Assembly: GCA_014898415.1 (NCBI GenBank)
Contig: RCTD01000003.1
Location: forward strand, 1,116,001-1,180,000
Length of the DNA: 64,000 nt
From: Stromatinia cepivora
Taxonomy: Eukaryota > Ascomycota > Leotiomycetes > Helotiales > Sclerotiniaceae
Direction of reading: 5' to 3'
Part shown: positions 13,204 to 24,224 of the stretch, piece by piece
Layout: each line of letters begins with the position of its first letter
Position numbering within the stretch: position 1 is the stretch's first letter
The notes under the pieces: generated by a model
The model's input: only the letters and a program-made list of their open reading frames with translations
Database searches by the model: none
What the model was told of the DNA's origin: nothing
Program-made: the position numbers and the translations under genes

Positions 13204-14088
13204 ATGAGTATCCCTAACCAGTCGACAGAGACTTCCGTCGTGAAGCACGTCCCAGCAACGCGAAGTATGCGTCGCACCATTGCATCTCGATATTTTCAGT
13301 CTATCGAAATCTGTCAACATAGCATTTTCCACAGTACATCTTTGTCAAAATTGACTTCTTTCGCGCTATTTGGCAATCTACCATTTGAACTCCGCGCTGA
13401 AGTCTGGGCGTTTGCTCTCCTAGAGCCTCATATAATAGAGTTCGAACTTCCACCTTTCATGGACACAGTGACAATCCCGCAGCCGCCTTTGCCGCAATGG
13501 AGTTTTCGAATCAAGATGCCGCACCCTCTTCTCTCAGTTTGCATAGAATCCAGGGCCGAGATCTTAAAGCGGTACCGATTGTCTGAATATTCGAGATACA
13601 ATTCATCTCGTATGAATTTTGCCTTCAATTCATTGTTCCTCAAGAATCTCGATTTTGGTTTCGGTCGAGGCTATTGGCCGCCAACCACGAATACTCTCAG
13701 CAGTGGTGTGCATTGGGTGCCTTTACTGGGCATTTTTGATTGCGTAGAAAGTTTAGTGATTTCTCGAGAATCAATTTTGGGTGCAGAATGCGAAGCAGAA
13801 AACATTATCCGCCATTGGTTTCCAAATCTTTGTTTACTTATCGTTACCATTGGTTTTCGTGGTGAGGATGAACTCTCTTTGAACCACTGTTCTCAACTTG
13901 TACTACATCCAGAAGATGATCGGCACATTTCAATCCTGACTTCTACGCCGCCGACTTGTCATTGGGACGCAATATATGCTTCAGGGATAAAGGTAAATAT
14001 GCAGCGACGATTTGCGAGACAGGAAAGAATCCACAGAAATTATATTGCACCAATTGTAAAGGTCGTGAGCGTCAGTGAACGCCAGTGA
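13204..14088 (+). CDS. 2EXR domain protein, function unknown
   Basis: Single-exon protein of 294 aa. Residues about 49-125 form a 2EXR domain: FGNLPFELRAEVWAFAL, then the second conserved segment HPLLSVCIESRAEILKRY. The domain is named for two ExR motifs and is abundant in plant-associated ascomycetes, usually in expanded families of unknown role. The rest shows no further domain, signal peptide or membrane segment. The ATG at 13204 was chosen because it is the first in frame before the domain; a frame extension to 13174 lacks an ATG. It sits alone between long non-coding stretches. Confidence 0.72.
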   Translation: MSIPNQSTETSVVKHVPATRSMRRTIASRYFQSIEICQHSIFHSTSLSKLTSFALFGNLPFELRAEVWAFALLEPHIIEFELPPFMDTVTIPQPPLPQWSFRIKMPHPLLSVCIESRAEILKRYRLSEYSRYNSSRMNFAFNSLFLKNLDFGFGRGYWPPTTNTLSSGVHWVPLLGIFDCVESLVISRESILGAECEAENIIRHWFPNLCLLIVTIGFRGEDELSLNHCSQLVLHPEDDRHISILTSTPPTCHWDAIYASGIKVNMQRRFARQERIHRNYIAPIVKVVSVSERQ

Positions 14089-15102
14089 ATGCTACGGTTG
14101 AATGTAGGGGTGCTTGTGCTACAATGATCAATAGCACCGTGCTGCGCAAAACCAATACAAGCGTAATTTCAGCGTCCTTTTCGGATGATCAACTCAACTA
14201 TTCACGGAAGAAACAGGTTGCGGTGTTCGGCATAGCTATAGTGAGAAAGAATTAATGTCGATTCTGGCGATTTGTAAGGTGACACAAGCCCTGGCGGCGC
14301 TTGTTTCGTTGCCAAAGGGCAGTTGAATTGGATATGTCTCAGAAAAGAGAATTCAATCGACAAGGATCGTGCATTAGCCACTTTATCTCAATTCTTATCC
14401 GTGCTACAACCAAACTGTCGGGAATCCCTACAGTCTCTGATAGGAGCATCAAGCAGGAAGAGTGGTTACTCTGCAGAATAGCTTCGGGGATACCCTCGAC
14501 TTGGGCTCGCAAAAGCAGCTCAGCTGGTCAAATCATGAATCATCATCTAATCTATCACTGCGCCTTCGAACTTTGCATGGGATCAGTTGAGCGAGGTTTG
14601 GCCGCTTTCTTTCTAAGCACCCCACTGGAAATGAATTTCTATAATACGCAAATCATAATACCTCATCGCAAAATTCCGCTCACCTTTCTTATACAATGGT
14701 CATTACCCAAGTGCCGTGTCTTGGCTGATAATTCTAGCTTTTCTATCATCTCGTAAAGTCCACCAAAAAAGCCGACGAATTGTTGCGCCCAGCGGTTCTG
14801 TGGTTCGAGCGTATTATGATTGGTTGACCCAACAGGATCTTGCCGCCGTGGAAACTACCTTGGTTCACACCCCTGCAGCGCTCTCACACTTGCTCAAGAA
14901 TACCGGTGCTTCTTTCTGCTTTGTTGTAGTCGGTATTCTTCATTTGGTTCAGTTAAGGTTATAGCAACTGTTGTTACACAAGTATCGACACTTACATAGC
15001 TCCTGTCATCCACGGAATCTAAGCCTTACGTCTACCTTCCTACATAACACTTCCTGTTGCACCGAAGATAACCTCGAACATAAAGTTTCTAACTTCGTAG
15101 AC
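14089..15102. other. Intergenic stretch with unsupported open frames
   Basis: About 1 kb between the 2EXR gene and the next gene. Frames at 14334-14756 (140 codons from its ATG) and 14716-14964 are open, but show no motif or plausible splice to a neighbour. I do not call them genes. The right end should hold the promoter of the gene starting at 15103. Confidence 0.45.
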
Positions 15103-15897
15103 ATGGAAAGTACCGAAAGTCATCGTGCCCAGCCGGCAGTCCAACAACGAATACCTCTTCTCTCAGGAATCTATAGTCCACCTCCAACGCATGAACATGG
15201 TCCTGAAACCGCAAAACGCTATGAAGCTCTTGAAAATGAATCCGAATTTATCATAAGCCAAGCAAAAACACCACATCTTCCCACAGACTCAAATTCCTCA
15301 GATCAGCCCCAACGACATCAGCGAGGAAACATTACAAACCGCCTTGGCATCTTCAGCAAAGTCTTCGCAACAACCCTTCCTCCTTCTCCCAAGGTTGAAA
15401 CTACTTCTATCACTGTCCTCTTATTACCTCAAGCGGGTACACGACCCCTTCTTCTCACTCTTCGTACAATTGATATTCGCCTCGAGGGGCATAAAGACAA
15501 CCACCTCTCGCACATCCCCGATATGCGCTCATTTTGGGGCGATGGTGATGCTTGGCACGCTCGAATACAAAAATATTCTTCCCTAGCTATGGTCAAAAAT
15601 TCCGCAGATCACGCTTTAACAGGAACATACATGTTATTATACACGCCAGAAGGGAACGGACTACCTCTGAACGAGAGATGGACTGCAGGAGTTGGTGGAG
15701 ATGCATGTATAGTGAAGCTAGGCAAGAATATTTGGGGAAAAGGAGGAGTGGCTGCGTATGAAGATATTGATAAGGAGTTTTTGGATAGTGAGTTGTATAA
15801 GAAGATGCTGATGGGATTGTTTGGTAGCCATTCGAAGAGTTCGAAGTCGGGTGCTGCTGGACAAAACAAGGAGAGTATTGATAAGGAGACTTCGTGA
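15103..15897 (+). CDS. Conserved-looking hypothetical protein, 264 aa
   Basis: Not recognised. Single exon starting MESTESHRAQPAVQQRIPLL. The first 90 residues are polar, proline-rich and probably disordered. From about residue 95 on it is compact, with beta-rich segments (TTSITVLLLPQAGTRPLLLT), a WGDGDAWHARI segment and a glycine-rich patch (WTAGVGGDACIVKLGKNIWG). The C terminus is Lys/Ser-rich. There is no signal peptide or membrane span. The frame is open upstream to 14971, but codon use and the translation there look non-coding, so the ATG at 15103 is preferred. Codon pattern and length support a real gene; no function is proposed. Confidence 0.65.
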   Translation: MESTESHRAQPAVQQRIPLLSGIYSPPPTHEHGPETAKRYEALENESEFIISQAKTPHLPTDSNSSDQPQRHQRGNITNRLGIFSKVFATTLPPSPKVETTSITVLLLPQAGTRPLLLTLRTIDIRLEGHKDNHLSHIPDMRSFWGDGDAWHARIQKYSSLAMVKNSADHALTGTYMLLYTPEGNGLPLNERWTAGVGGDACIVKLGKNIWGKGGVAAYEDIDKEFLDSELYKKMLMGLFGSHSKSSKSGAAGQNKESIDKETS

Positions 15898-16387
15898 GGC
15901 ACCAGCGCTTCTATATTTCTTTAGCTGATCTTTGTGGTTTACTCAACTGTGTAATGGCTGGGTGGGCTGAGCACTTTTCGGGTTTGCGGAGTTCAAATCA
16001 TTGGTGGGATAGGCTTTGGATTGGCGTTTTGAGGTACGTGTCGTATGTTGGGACTTTTGATAGCGATACAGAGATATAATGACATTACGGAATAAAGCAA
16101 TTCCCCAAGCTGTGAAAATAAGAACTTCAAAGGTCCTGGAATTGCTTGTATTGCTTCATGATCGTGGCACGTAGAGTACAAAAAAGCCTAGACTCGGCAT
16201 ATTCATACGCTTATGGGACTAATGGACCTTGAATGCTAGCTTTCGGTCGGTCCCTTTCTTCTCACTATGGAGGCACTAATAGCTCCCGATGAGCCGTTAA
16301 AAATGAAGTATGTCGGTCAACTCTTGGCAAACAACATCTACACATGAAATTTCCAGGATGTAAAATTCTATACTCGAGTACCACAAC
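15898..16387. other. Intergenic, convergent 3' ends
   Basis: About 490 bp between the 3' ends of the hypothetical gene (+) and the DJ-1 gene (-). No coding signal or repeat is seen; it should hold both 3' untranslated regions. Confidence 0.5.
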
Positions 16388-17348
16388 TCAATTATTTACA
16401 TTCTTCCTGACCAAATCAACAATCCTATCCGCCAATAATTGCACATCTCCAGGCCATCTCGCGCTCATATAATTATACTTCTCATCTTCCACCACGAATC
16501 TAGTTTCTCGTTAGCTTGCCTCCACATCGCATCCTACTAGTAAATAGATATACTCACGGATTCAACAGCAGACAATGCTTCCACTGCCGCTCAGGATCAT
16601 CCAATCTCTTCCTAACCGACGCCTCCACATTCTCACTTCCCGCACCATACGTTTTATAATAATCACCCAGCACCCATCTCGTGCTCCAATACGCCGTTCC
16701 CTCAAACATGCCCGGTAACGCCGTCGTATCACAATCATGAATGATACTTTTCTTTTCCTCTCCATCGTTTCCCTCCATCAATGTCTCACTTAATACCATA
16801 ACCCCATGACAAACAGCCCCTACACATTTCTTCCCCGGCTTCTTTACATCTTTCCAATACTCAATTAGATGTTTATGCATAACATCCGAATCAATTAATT
16901 GTCTCACGCCTTTTTCATGGCCACCAGGAAGAAATACGAGATCATAAGGCTCGAGAGAAAACGAATCCGATGACCAAGAAAGAGGCGATGTAAATTCGCT
17001 CGTTTGGGACATTTGTTTGTAGAGAGAAACTGTAGCTTGTGTAGCGCCGAGTAATTTCTGTGTTATTCCCTCGAGCATTTTGATATCGCACGCAGGGCGA
17101 ACACCGGTTTCGGTCGCGAAATGTACGCTGAAACCGGCGGCTTTGAAGGTGTGATATGGGACTGCAGTTTCTGGGTTTGAGGAGATTAGTAAAATGGACT
17201 TTCAATGTTGCAGCTAGGAAAAGAGATTAAATGGCAAATGGCCCATTATGTTTTGGAAATTTATGGATATTGATGCTGGAGAAGGTTACCTACCTGTAGG
17301 ATCATGACCGTAATCCGACATGGGAATCAAGACTTTTGGAACCGACAT
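16388..17348 (-). CDS. DJ-1/PfpI (ThiJ) superfamily protein
   Basis: Class I glutamine-amidotransferase-like protein of 259 aa. Relatives include Hsp31-type chaperones/glyoxalases and stress proteins. Three exons: 17348-17294, 17170-16558 and 16499-16388. The N terminus MSVPKVLIPMSDYGHDPTE holds the first beta strand and likely the conserved Glu. Then comes YDLVFLPGGHEKGVR, and the nucleophile elbow GAVCHGV places Cys139 next to His140. The C terminus WKHCLLLNP runs over an intron into FVVEDEKYNYMSARWPGDVQ, a typical Hsp31/PfpI-like ending. No targeting signal, so probably cytosolic. Catalysis (glyoxalase, protease or hydratase) cannot be told from sequence. The next gene upstream on the same strand is the interrupted Zn2Cys6 regulator. 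Confidence 0.88.
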
Positions 17349-18223
17349 TGTTAAGGTTATATGATGAAAAGAATTATGAAGATTCAAGATATTATTGAAA
17401 AGATGATACTTCTTCTCTTCGATAGAAGAAGACTTATACTCTGTACAAAACTGATTTTGAAAATATATTTGATAAAACCGGAATTCTTTATCACCAACGG
17501 TTGCACCAACTGTTTAGCTCAGGCTTTACTCCGTAATCGAATTCGGAGTTAGTGAATTCAAGATCGTGATATCTTTTCACAGAATACAAGTGCGAAATCG
17601 AAAGTTGGCTAGTTATCAAATCAATAAATCAATCAGTGAATGAGGGAGAAGAGATTGAAAAGCGACGAGTATTCATATATCAATCAATATATTCAGCTGT
17701 GATCTGACGTAAAGGATTCCGGAGAATGAAGTATGAAGTGAGGAATGCTGAGCCGAGGTATTGCGGGGTTGGTTGAAATGGTGCCCTTAGAACTAAATGA
17801 AATTCTTATCCTAACAGTTGCAATATTTGAGACTGTTGATTAGTGCTTCATTTGGGACGTATTCGGGATTTTCGTATGTCTGTACTTGATTCTGAAGAGG
17901 TCTTTAGACTCTGCGCTGTTTCGTCCCGGAATATGGTCGTCTCATCGGGAATCCCTCAGATGCCTTCGTAAGAAGAATTCTTCATAAATCTGATTCCAAA
18001 ACCTGCTACGATGGAGCTTCATTGTGTCAAATGAGGTGAGTTAATGGAGTTTTATTGTATATCATGAGATAGGGAATTGAGGTCTATTGTAAAGACTAGC
18101 AATTGATGTGGAGGTTGTGAGGAAACAGTGGTGTCTTCCAAGCTCTCAATCATATTATTTAGAATATACAGTCCCATAAAAATAGACTACCAGAGTCCTT
18201 GTTACCTGTTATCTAAATACGCA
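17349..18223. other. Intergenic, DJ-1 promoter region
   Basis: About 875 bp between the 3' end of the regulator and the start of the DJ-1 gene, both on the minus strand. AT-rich with short A/T runs near the DJ-1 start. No gene or repeat recognised. Confidence 0.5.
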
Positions 18224-19953
18224 TCACCATACAACTAACTCCTCCTGAAGATCTATATCTCCAGCCTCCCGACGAGGACCCTGCCTAAACTTAATCAACG
18301 CACGCCGTCGTCCTAGCGATGTTATTTCAGACACTACTATCCTAGTCGGTCCCAATACTTCTGCATTCGAAATATTCTCCAACCCCTCCTCTTCTTTATC
18401 TATGGACCATTTACCAATGCTACTCGCGTAGTCACTATCCCAAAGACCTTCTCTTCTGAAGGAACTAGACAGAAGAGCATGTGCTCTTCTGCGTAACAAA
18501 GTGTCACGGCATTTACATACCACACATACCAATGGTGGTATGATTACTGTATCGAATGAAAATATTGGTTCATTTTCCATCATTGGACCACCGTATGACT
18601 TAAGAAGCGACTCGGCTAGTGAAGTCATTAGCTCAAACTGATCGATATATCGATCATAGTTCATTTCACTTTCGAATATTGCCGTTTCAAGAATCAGTTT
18701 GTTGGTTGCATAGTAGAGTTTGAGTGATATAGATGCTCGCAGATCGTTTGTATCCATTGCTTGACCTGCTGTTTGCGCGAAATTGTTGAAAACTGTGGAC
18801 CACTGTTCAAGCTGTAGAGCTTGCCTTCTCTTTTCTTCCATTATAGCGTTAATACTATTCGGCCGCAAAGTATCGCCTTCCTCTGTCGTTTCTAGGCTAT
18901 GATTTTGTGCTACGCTCCGATGTTATTCCAATATTGCATGAGTCTGGTTCTGCAAATGATATTTTGCTTCATTCAGAGATGAAATGCGGTCTGGTATGCT
19001 AGTCTGAGTTCTAAAATCGAATTTCGTGGATCCCGTCGTCATTCCCCAACTAATGGGTAAAATTGCCGTTGCCTGGATGTCTAAAGCACCGAACAGGGGT
19101 ACAAGCTCCGAGCGGATGAATTCTAGAGTCAAGTTCGACTCCGAATGACCGTTGGGACCATTTTCGTTTCTCTGCACGCAATCGCCTAGGATCTTTAGAC
19201 CACTGTTAAGATGCGCAAATGCCGCTTGGTAGTTTCCTTGCATTGCTTCAAAGCAAATAAACAAGAGACAAGATATCAGAATTACTTCTGGAGGTTTCGG
19301 GTTGCCTCCTTGTGAAAGGTGTCCAGTTAAGTGACGTATAGCTTTATTATTCTGTAGTAGGGCGAATCTTTTCTTAGGATCATCAATGGCTCCCGCCTCC
19401 CACAACTTTATATCGCCAAACTTGAAAGACTCGTGGAAAGCTCCGAGAGCGATGACCGCATGGCGAATGGGAGGATCGGAGTGACACCTCTGCAAAACGA
19501 GACTGTTCCAGAATCTAGACTCAAAATTACCCGCTAGTTCTGGTGCTGTGTTGTTGATGAAGAAATTGAAGCTTCTTCTTTCCTCTCTATCCCCTTCAAT
19601 AGTTAGGGATGGCATTGCGATTATGCTTGCGGTGGGACTGGCGATTGAGCTTGCAGTTGACGAAGATTCCGCACTAGCCCCTCGTGCCAGCCCGGCAATT
19701 GACATTTCCGGGCGATCTGGATCATACCCGTCGCATATGCGTCCAGTTTTTGTGCACCGAAGACATTCTGGTTTCTCTTCTCCGCATTTGACACGACGTA
19801 TTCTATTTTCCGTTAATGTCTCGATCTTGGAACTCTTCTCCTACACTAATCACACAGGCAGAATATGAACCAAGGTAGGATGACAAACCGACAAGTAAGA
19901 CATCCAGTTTTGGATTTTGGTTTCCAGGCTTTCTTTCTTGCAATGGTAGCCAT
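18224..19953 (-). pseudogene. Zn2Cys6 fungal transcription factor with one in-frame stop
   Basis: Binuclear zinc-cluster regulator. Exon 1 (19953-19889) and exon 2 (19802-18224) are joined by an 86-bp intron that splits an Arg codon inside the zinc cluster. The cluster reads GCLTCR, then IRRVKCGEEKPECLRC, then TKTGRICDGY: all six cysteines are present. The following region (HSDPPIRHAVIALGAFHES) is the usual fungal TF regulatory domain. Reading continues to QTHAILE and then meets TAA at 18925-18923. The same frame resumes at once as HRSVAQNHSLETTEEG and runs to a natural end, LQEELVVW. Full span would be 546 aa. No GT-AG intron can remove the stop. The truncated product (about 344 aa) would keep the DNA-binding domain. 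Pseudogene, truncated regulator or base-call error all remain possible. Confidence 0.75.
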
Positions 19954-22546
19954 TCCCTGAACAGTTCATGTCTTCTCGGTATATGAAATTGCTCGCCTCG
20001 CACTGGTCCGGATCGACTTCTCGTTCCATCCAAGACATGATACCGGGTACCCATAGCATTCTTATACATCGGCGGACCTCGAGTCGACTTTCAGGTCAAG
20101 CAACTGTGCCGTAACATTGTGGTTTTGACGAGGGATTCGTATCTAGCGATCAGTGGCTACTTCCCTCGATAAAAATTGACAATTGTAGAATTCAGCCTCG
20201 CACTCCTCATGCATACAAATGCGCGCATATTGGTATGCAACGCGGAACTGAAATTATAATCTCTTTATTGCCACCTACACGATGTGTAACCATATAGGAA
20301 CTCAGCATTGCGATACAGCACAACGGAGATAATGCTACTTTGGTCGTCGTCATGCAGCGGCTGCAACCTTACCGCTGCATCGGGTTTTTGGACCTCGTTT
20401 GTACTCATCTGAGCGCAATCTTGTCCTTACGTACGTAAATGTTTGGATTGCTTTGGAGCGTTGTTTACATCCCTAAGGTATAAACTGTCAAATGCGACCA
20501 CTTCAAAATTGTCTCTTGAAAAATGAAACTAAGAAACGGAAGTTCCTGAAAAGCTTGCCCCGGTAGACGCTCTGGATAGTGTCTTGCCATGACATTGCAA
20601 TGGCTATGCCCTGTCAAATCGATAGCTACAAAAAAGTCTACATTCCGCATTCTGCGAATATCTCCGGTTAAAGACTGACAAGGACGTAAACATTTCCGAG
20701 AATCCGAATCCCGATGTTCAGCTCGAAATTCTGTAATGTCAGCAATGACGAATGATTTATCTTTAACAGCATCCAACAGCATCGCAATTGCCGGCTAAGG
20801 CATTCAACAGTGTTAACGCGTATGGAAGCGCTGCATAGGTACCTCGGGGTAGCGTTGTCCAACTCGATGGTTCAGGTTATATTCAAAATGCGATCAGGCA
20901 ACTATGCTTGTGCCTATTGGTAAGCGGCGTTTGTAGTTGATGTCCGAATGAATTTGTGACTTTCAAGATCCATTATACAGAGTCGCATTCTTTCCTTTTC
21001 GGGACCGATGGGGCGACAAGCGAAAGGTGCGGAAGACGGCTGCGCTACCCCATGACCCGGACCGTTCCATGGGGGAGTGGGGTTGGCTCGCCGGGGTACT
21101 TATCTCGTAAGTTTGACAGAGATCAAACGTAAAGGCTGAGGAGCTTCCTCAAATGACATGAAGTTTTAGCCTAAAACAGTCTTGCGCTGCGAAAGGCAAA
21201 CTAGACAGCACAGCGTTTCAATTGGTTAGGTTTACGATGAAGGGGGATTTCCTGATAAAGGATGAGAAGGCTGGTGTGGCGGTGGCGAGTTATGTAAATT
21301 GTAAGCATAGTGAAGACATTTGCACTATTGTTTGATAAGATGAGATGGATGCATCACATTCTTATCGTTCCGTGACTGTGCGCGATACACATAGTAATTT
21401 ATGTGACTTGTCTAAAGTCAGGCCAAAATCGAAATTATAGGGCTGGAGGATCAATACTTGTAGAGGCAATATTGAACTCCGTTTGGCTCTAGTTTCCTCA
21501 GGAAGAACTGAATGATTGCGGAGATGGAGTAGAGATAGAATATCGGCTCCAGGTTTGACTAGTCGAGTATTCGTGCAGAGCGTTACAAGTGTGATGATGG
21601 TATGTTTGAGCTTTCGTGGGCTTGCACGCTGTATCGGTCTGAACACGATGGCAAGTGAGCTAGAAATGGTATATACCGACGTCGCCTTGCCAAGCATATG
21701 CCCAGGCGAACATGCTTTATCAGAATTAGCAAAATCGCCTATATCTGGGACATGGGCTGTAATTCAGATCTCAAAAAGCCCCAGTCACTGGAAGGTCGAG
21801 CATCATCTGAGGCCAAGTGCCTGTTAAGTTTCGGTCGTCTTCAGAAGGTGTTTCTTGTACCCACTGAATTTGACAGGTCAATGCTTGTAAGTTTAACCAA
21901 TCAAACCAGAAAGTGACTTTCTCATCTTTCAAATGCTTAGAGAATTCACCATGTTTCCAGACGAATGTCTCGAATAAGGGGTACCAGAGCACTGCTGACG
22001 TGGAACGACAATGATATCAGCATCTATGAGCCTGCACACTATATGGTTCTCTAGAACTTCGACTGAGGCCATGCCAAGTTTGCCTGTATTTTTTATAAAG
22101 CCTCCTTTCCTCAAGCTTCATCGAAGTCAGAGTGGGCTGCTGCAGCGCCTAATATCTGAGGATTAAAGTAAGATCTGGCCGTTTTCACTGCGTGCACACG
22201 TCTTTATACCGTCTTAAAACAGAACGCACTACACGCCGAGCTCAGCAACTTCAGCGCCGCACCAACGAACTTGCAAACTTCAGGAAAAGCTATTTTCATT
22301 CTCTGAGGAATGCCAACCATTGCGAGACTGAATGCAATTACGACGCGGCGAGTGTCGTGTACGCAGCTGGATAATCTAATCATTTTGGCAGAGTTCGAAA
22401 GTTTCCTTCGATTGTGATGCTGTCGGTGTAGGTCCATGATAGCAATTTTTCAAGTAATTCACGTTATGGGCAGCTCGTTTGACCCGTCGCCCTTAGGCTG
22501 TCAAGTCGGACAGGAACAATCATCGTGATGATGGATGTGGAAGATG
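19954..22546. other. Intergenic stretch, possible decayed tail of the HET relic
   Basis: About 2.6 kb with no intact gene. The left end is the promoter side of the Zn2Cys6 gene. The right part lies downstream of the HET relic and might contain its eroded 3' portion, but I could not trace a recognisable frame there. Open frames such as 21362-21697 and 22204-22437 have no motif. Confidence 0.45.
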
Positions 22547-23212
22547 TCAGACCATGTATTCTTCCCCTGATTTGGCGATTATATCCACAGTTTTGCGCAC
22601 TTGGCTCGACTCGGTCCATGAAACCATCCTTAAACACAAATTACATTCACTTCCCCAACACAGCAACAGATCTTTCGCTAAAACGACCTCCTGAATTTTC
22701 CACAAAGCGCCTGGAATAATGTTTCTCGCATGGCTCAAGGACAGACCAAACTTCGAGACTGTTAAGCTTTTTCTCAGTCCACTGGAAAACATTCGTCTCA
22801 TAGAGGTTGTCTATTGTGGTGACATCTTCCCGTTCCGGAAGAGTGAGATTTTCGAATGCGCGCACTGCAGCATCGTGCGTAACATCAAACTCATTGTTGC
22901 GCTCACCATTATCTGTACCGCGGTGACCCATATCCCATTCCCTCACCAGACTGTGTGCTTTGCCTAACTGTAAATACTGCACATTTGGTCGATCTAACTT
23001 CAGACGTGTCACCCTGATTCATGCAAAGACTAATCAACAGAAATCGCATGGAGATTAGAACTGTATGTTGCAAACCCTTCGCTAAGTCCAGTCGCACCTT
23101 GACCTGGGTGCCATTGAGGCATATCATCGCAGCTTGTTGATGTTCACTTGTGTGGTATATAGTCAAGAAGTCTGATTGATGATCGGTCAAGAGGTCGATA
23201 GATATACGCCAT
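22547..23212 (-). pseudogene. Relic of a HET (heterokaryon incompatibility) domain gene
   Basis: HET domains mediate allorecognition cell death in filamentous fungi. Pieces appear in correct order on the minus strand but in different frames. From 23212, MAYIYRPLDRSSIRLLDYIP matches the usual YxPLD...IRLL opening, then meets a TGA. Next is ICLNGTQVKVRLDLAKGLQH (the NG...V..NL..AL block). The central YEALSYxWG block expected between these two is missing. Next comes ISLCMNQGDTSEV (the DAICINQ.D..E block) and, after a frame change, a linker containing WTEKKLNSLEVW. After a further frame change near 22700 there is IQEVVLAKDLLLCWGS, the W.VQE..LA block. With a stop, at least two frame changes and a deletion, it cannot encode an intact HET protein. 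The 3' limit is uncertain. Confidence 0.78.
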
Positions 23213-24224
23213 GCTATCCAGATCCGCGTAGTAGTCGGCTCTCAAGATATTGGTCCAAGCCTATGTATTGCCGTTACTGGGTTGGCGATGAACAGCTTTG
23301 GCTGCTTGCTCAAAAGTGGGTGCTGTCTTGATGTAGGTTGAAATGATAATTGTTAGTGTTCCAAGGTCGCTCGGTGTTGCAAAAGTGGTTATTTATACAG
23401 TCCTGAGGAGGTGCAAACTTGTTCAAAGGTACCTAATGTCGCTAGAGACTTGACCATGATGACTATGGAGGGTGCATGATTCTTTTGTGTTAATCAAATG
23501 ATCGATCCTGAATCGAGGTATTGCGGACGTCTTTGTCCCCCACATAAGTAATGTGTTGTGTCTACTGCTGGGGGAATGGCCTGCGATCTATGAACGAAAT
23601 CTCATTTGTCCGAGGTATTTTGGTTGTTTGTTTGCTTTCTTAGCTTTCCCCCCTATCTGCAACTTACTTTTTCATGTAGATGCCAGACAATGAGCGTATA
23701 TGTAAGAGTTACATTGCTTTGAATATCGGAGCAATCCTGCTACAGGAAGTAGATTTTCAGACATATCAACTAGAACAGGACCTTTCCATATCAAGCACCA
23801 ACTAATAGGATCGCGAAGTAGCATTGATTCAATTTTCGGAACTTGCAAACAAAGCTTGCTGAGGTATGATATATAGTTGAATGTATTGCATATACTGGTG
23901 CCCGCTATCCCAGACCCCTTGGGGCGACGCTGCCATCCGTTGGTCAGGTAATTACTTGACATATCACAAGTTGGCGTATGAGAAGATTTCTGAAGTCAAA
24001 GGTCGATTTTATAGCTTTCCGAGGCAAAAAAGGAGTGATTCAACTCAGCAGTTCGAAATCAAGGATATCTCACAGCCGGACAAGATTCAACGATGTAATG
24101 TAAAATATTCCAGTTTTCTACTAGAAGTGCAACGAACTTTTGCTCTCGGGTATGGAGTGGGGTATCTTTTGAAATCTTCGAAAATTGGAAAGAAAAACAC
24201 GTTTCGATTTCATAGCATATCATG
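23213..24224. other. Intergenic stretch, nothing recognised
   Basis: About 1 kb between the HET relic and the RMND1-like gene. Open frames at 23672-24345 on both strands overlap and lack motifs. The left end would have been the promoter of the HET gene. Confidence 0.5.

Noticed and set aside
18880..19080. An intron hiding the stop codon in the Zn2Cys6 gene
   Set aside because: The only GT upstream (GTTGGG) would delete conserved sequence, and a GC-AG alternative lacks a normal donor context.
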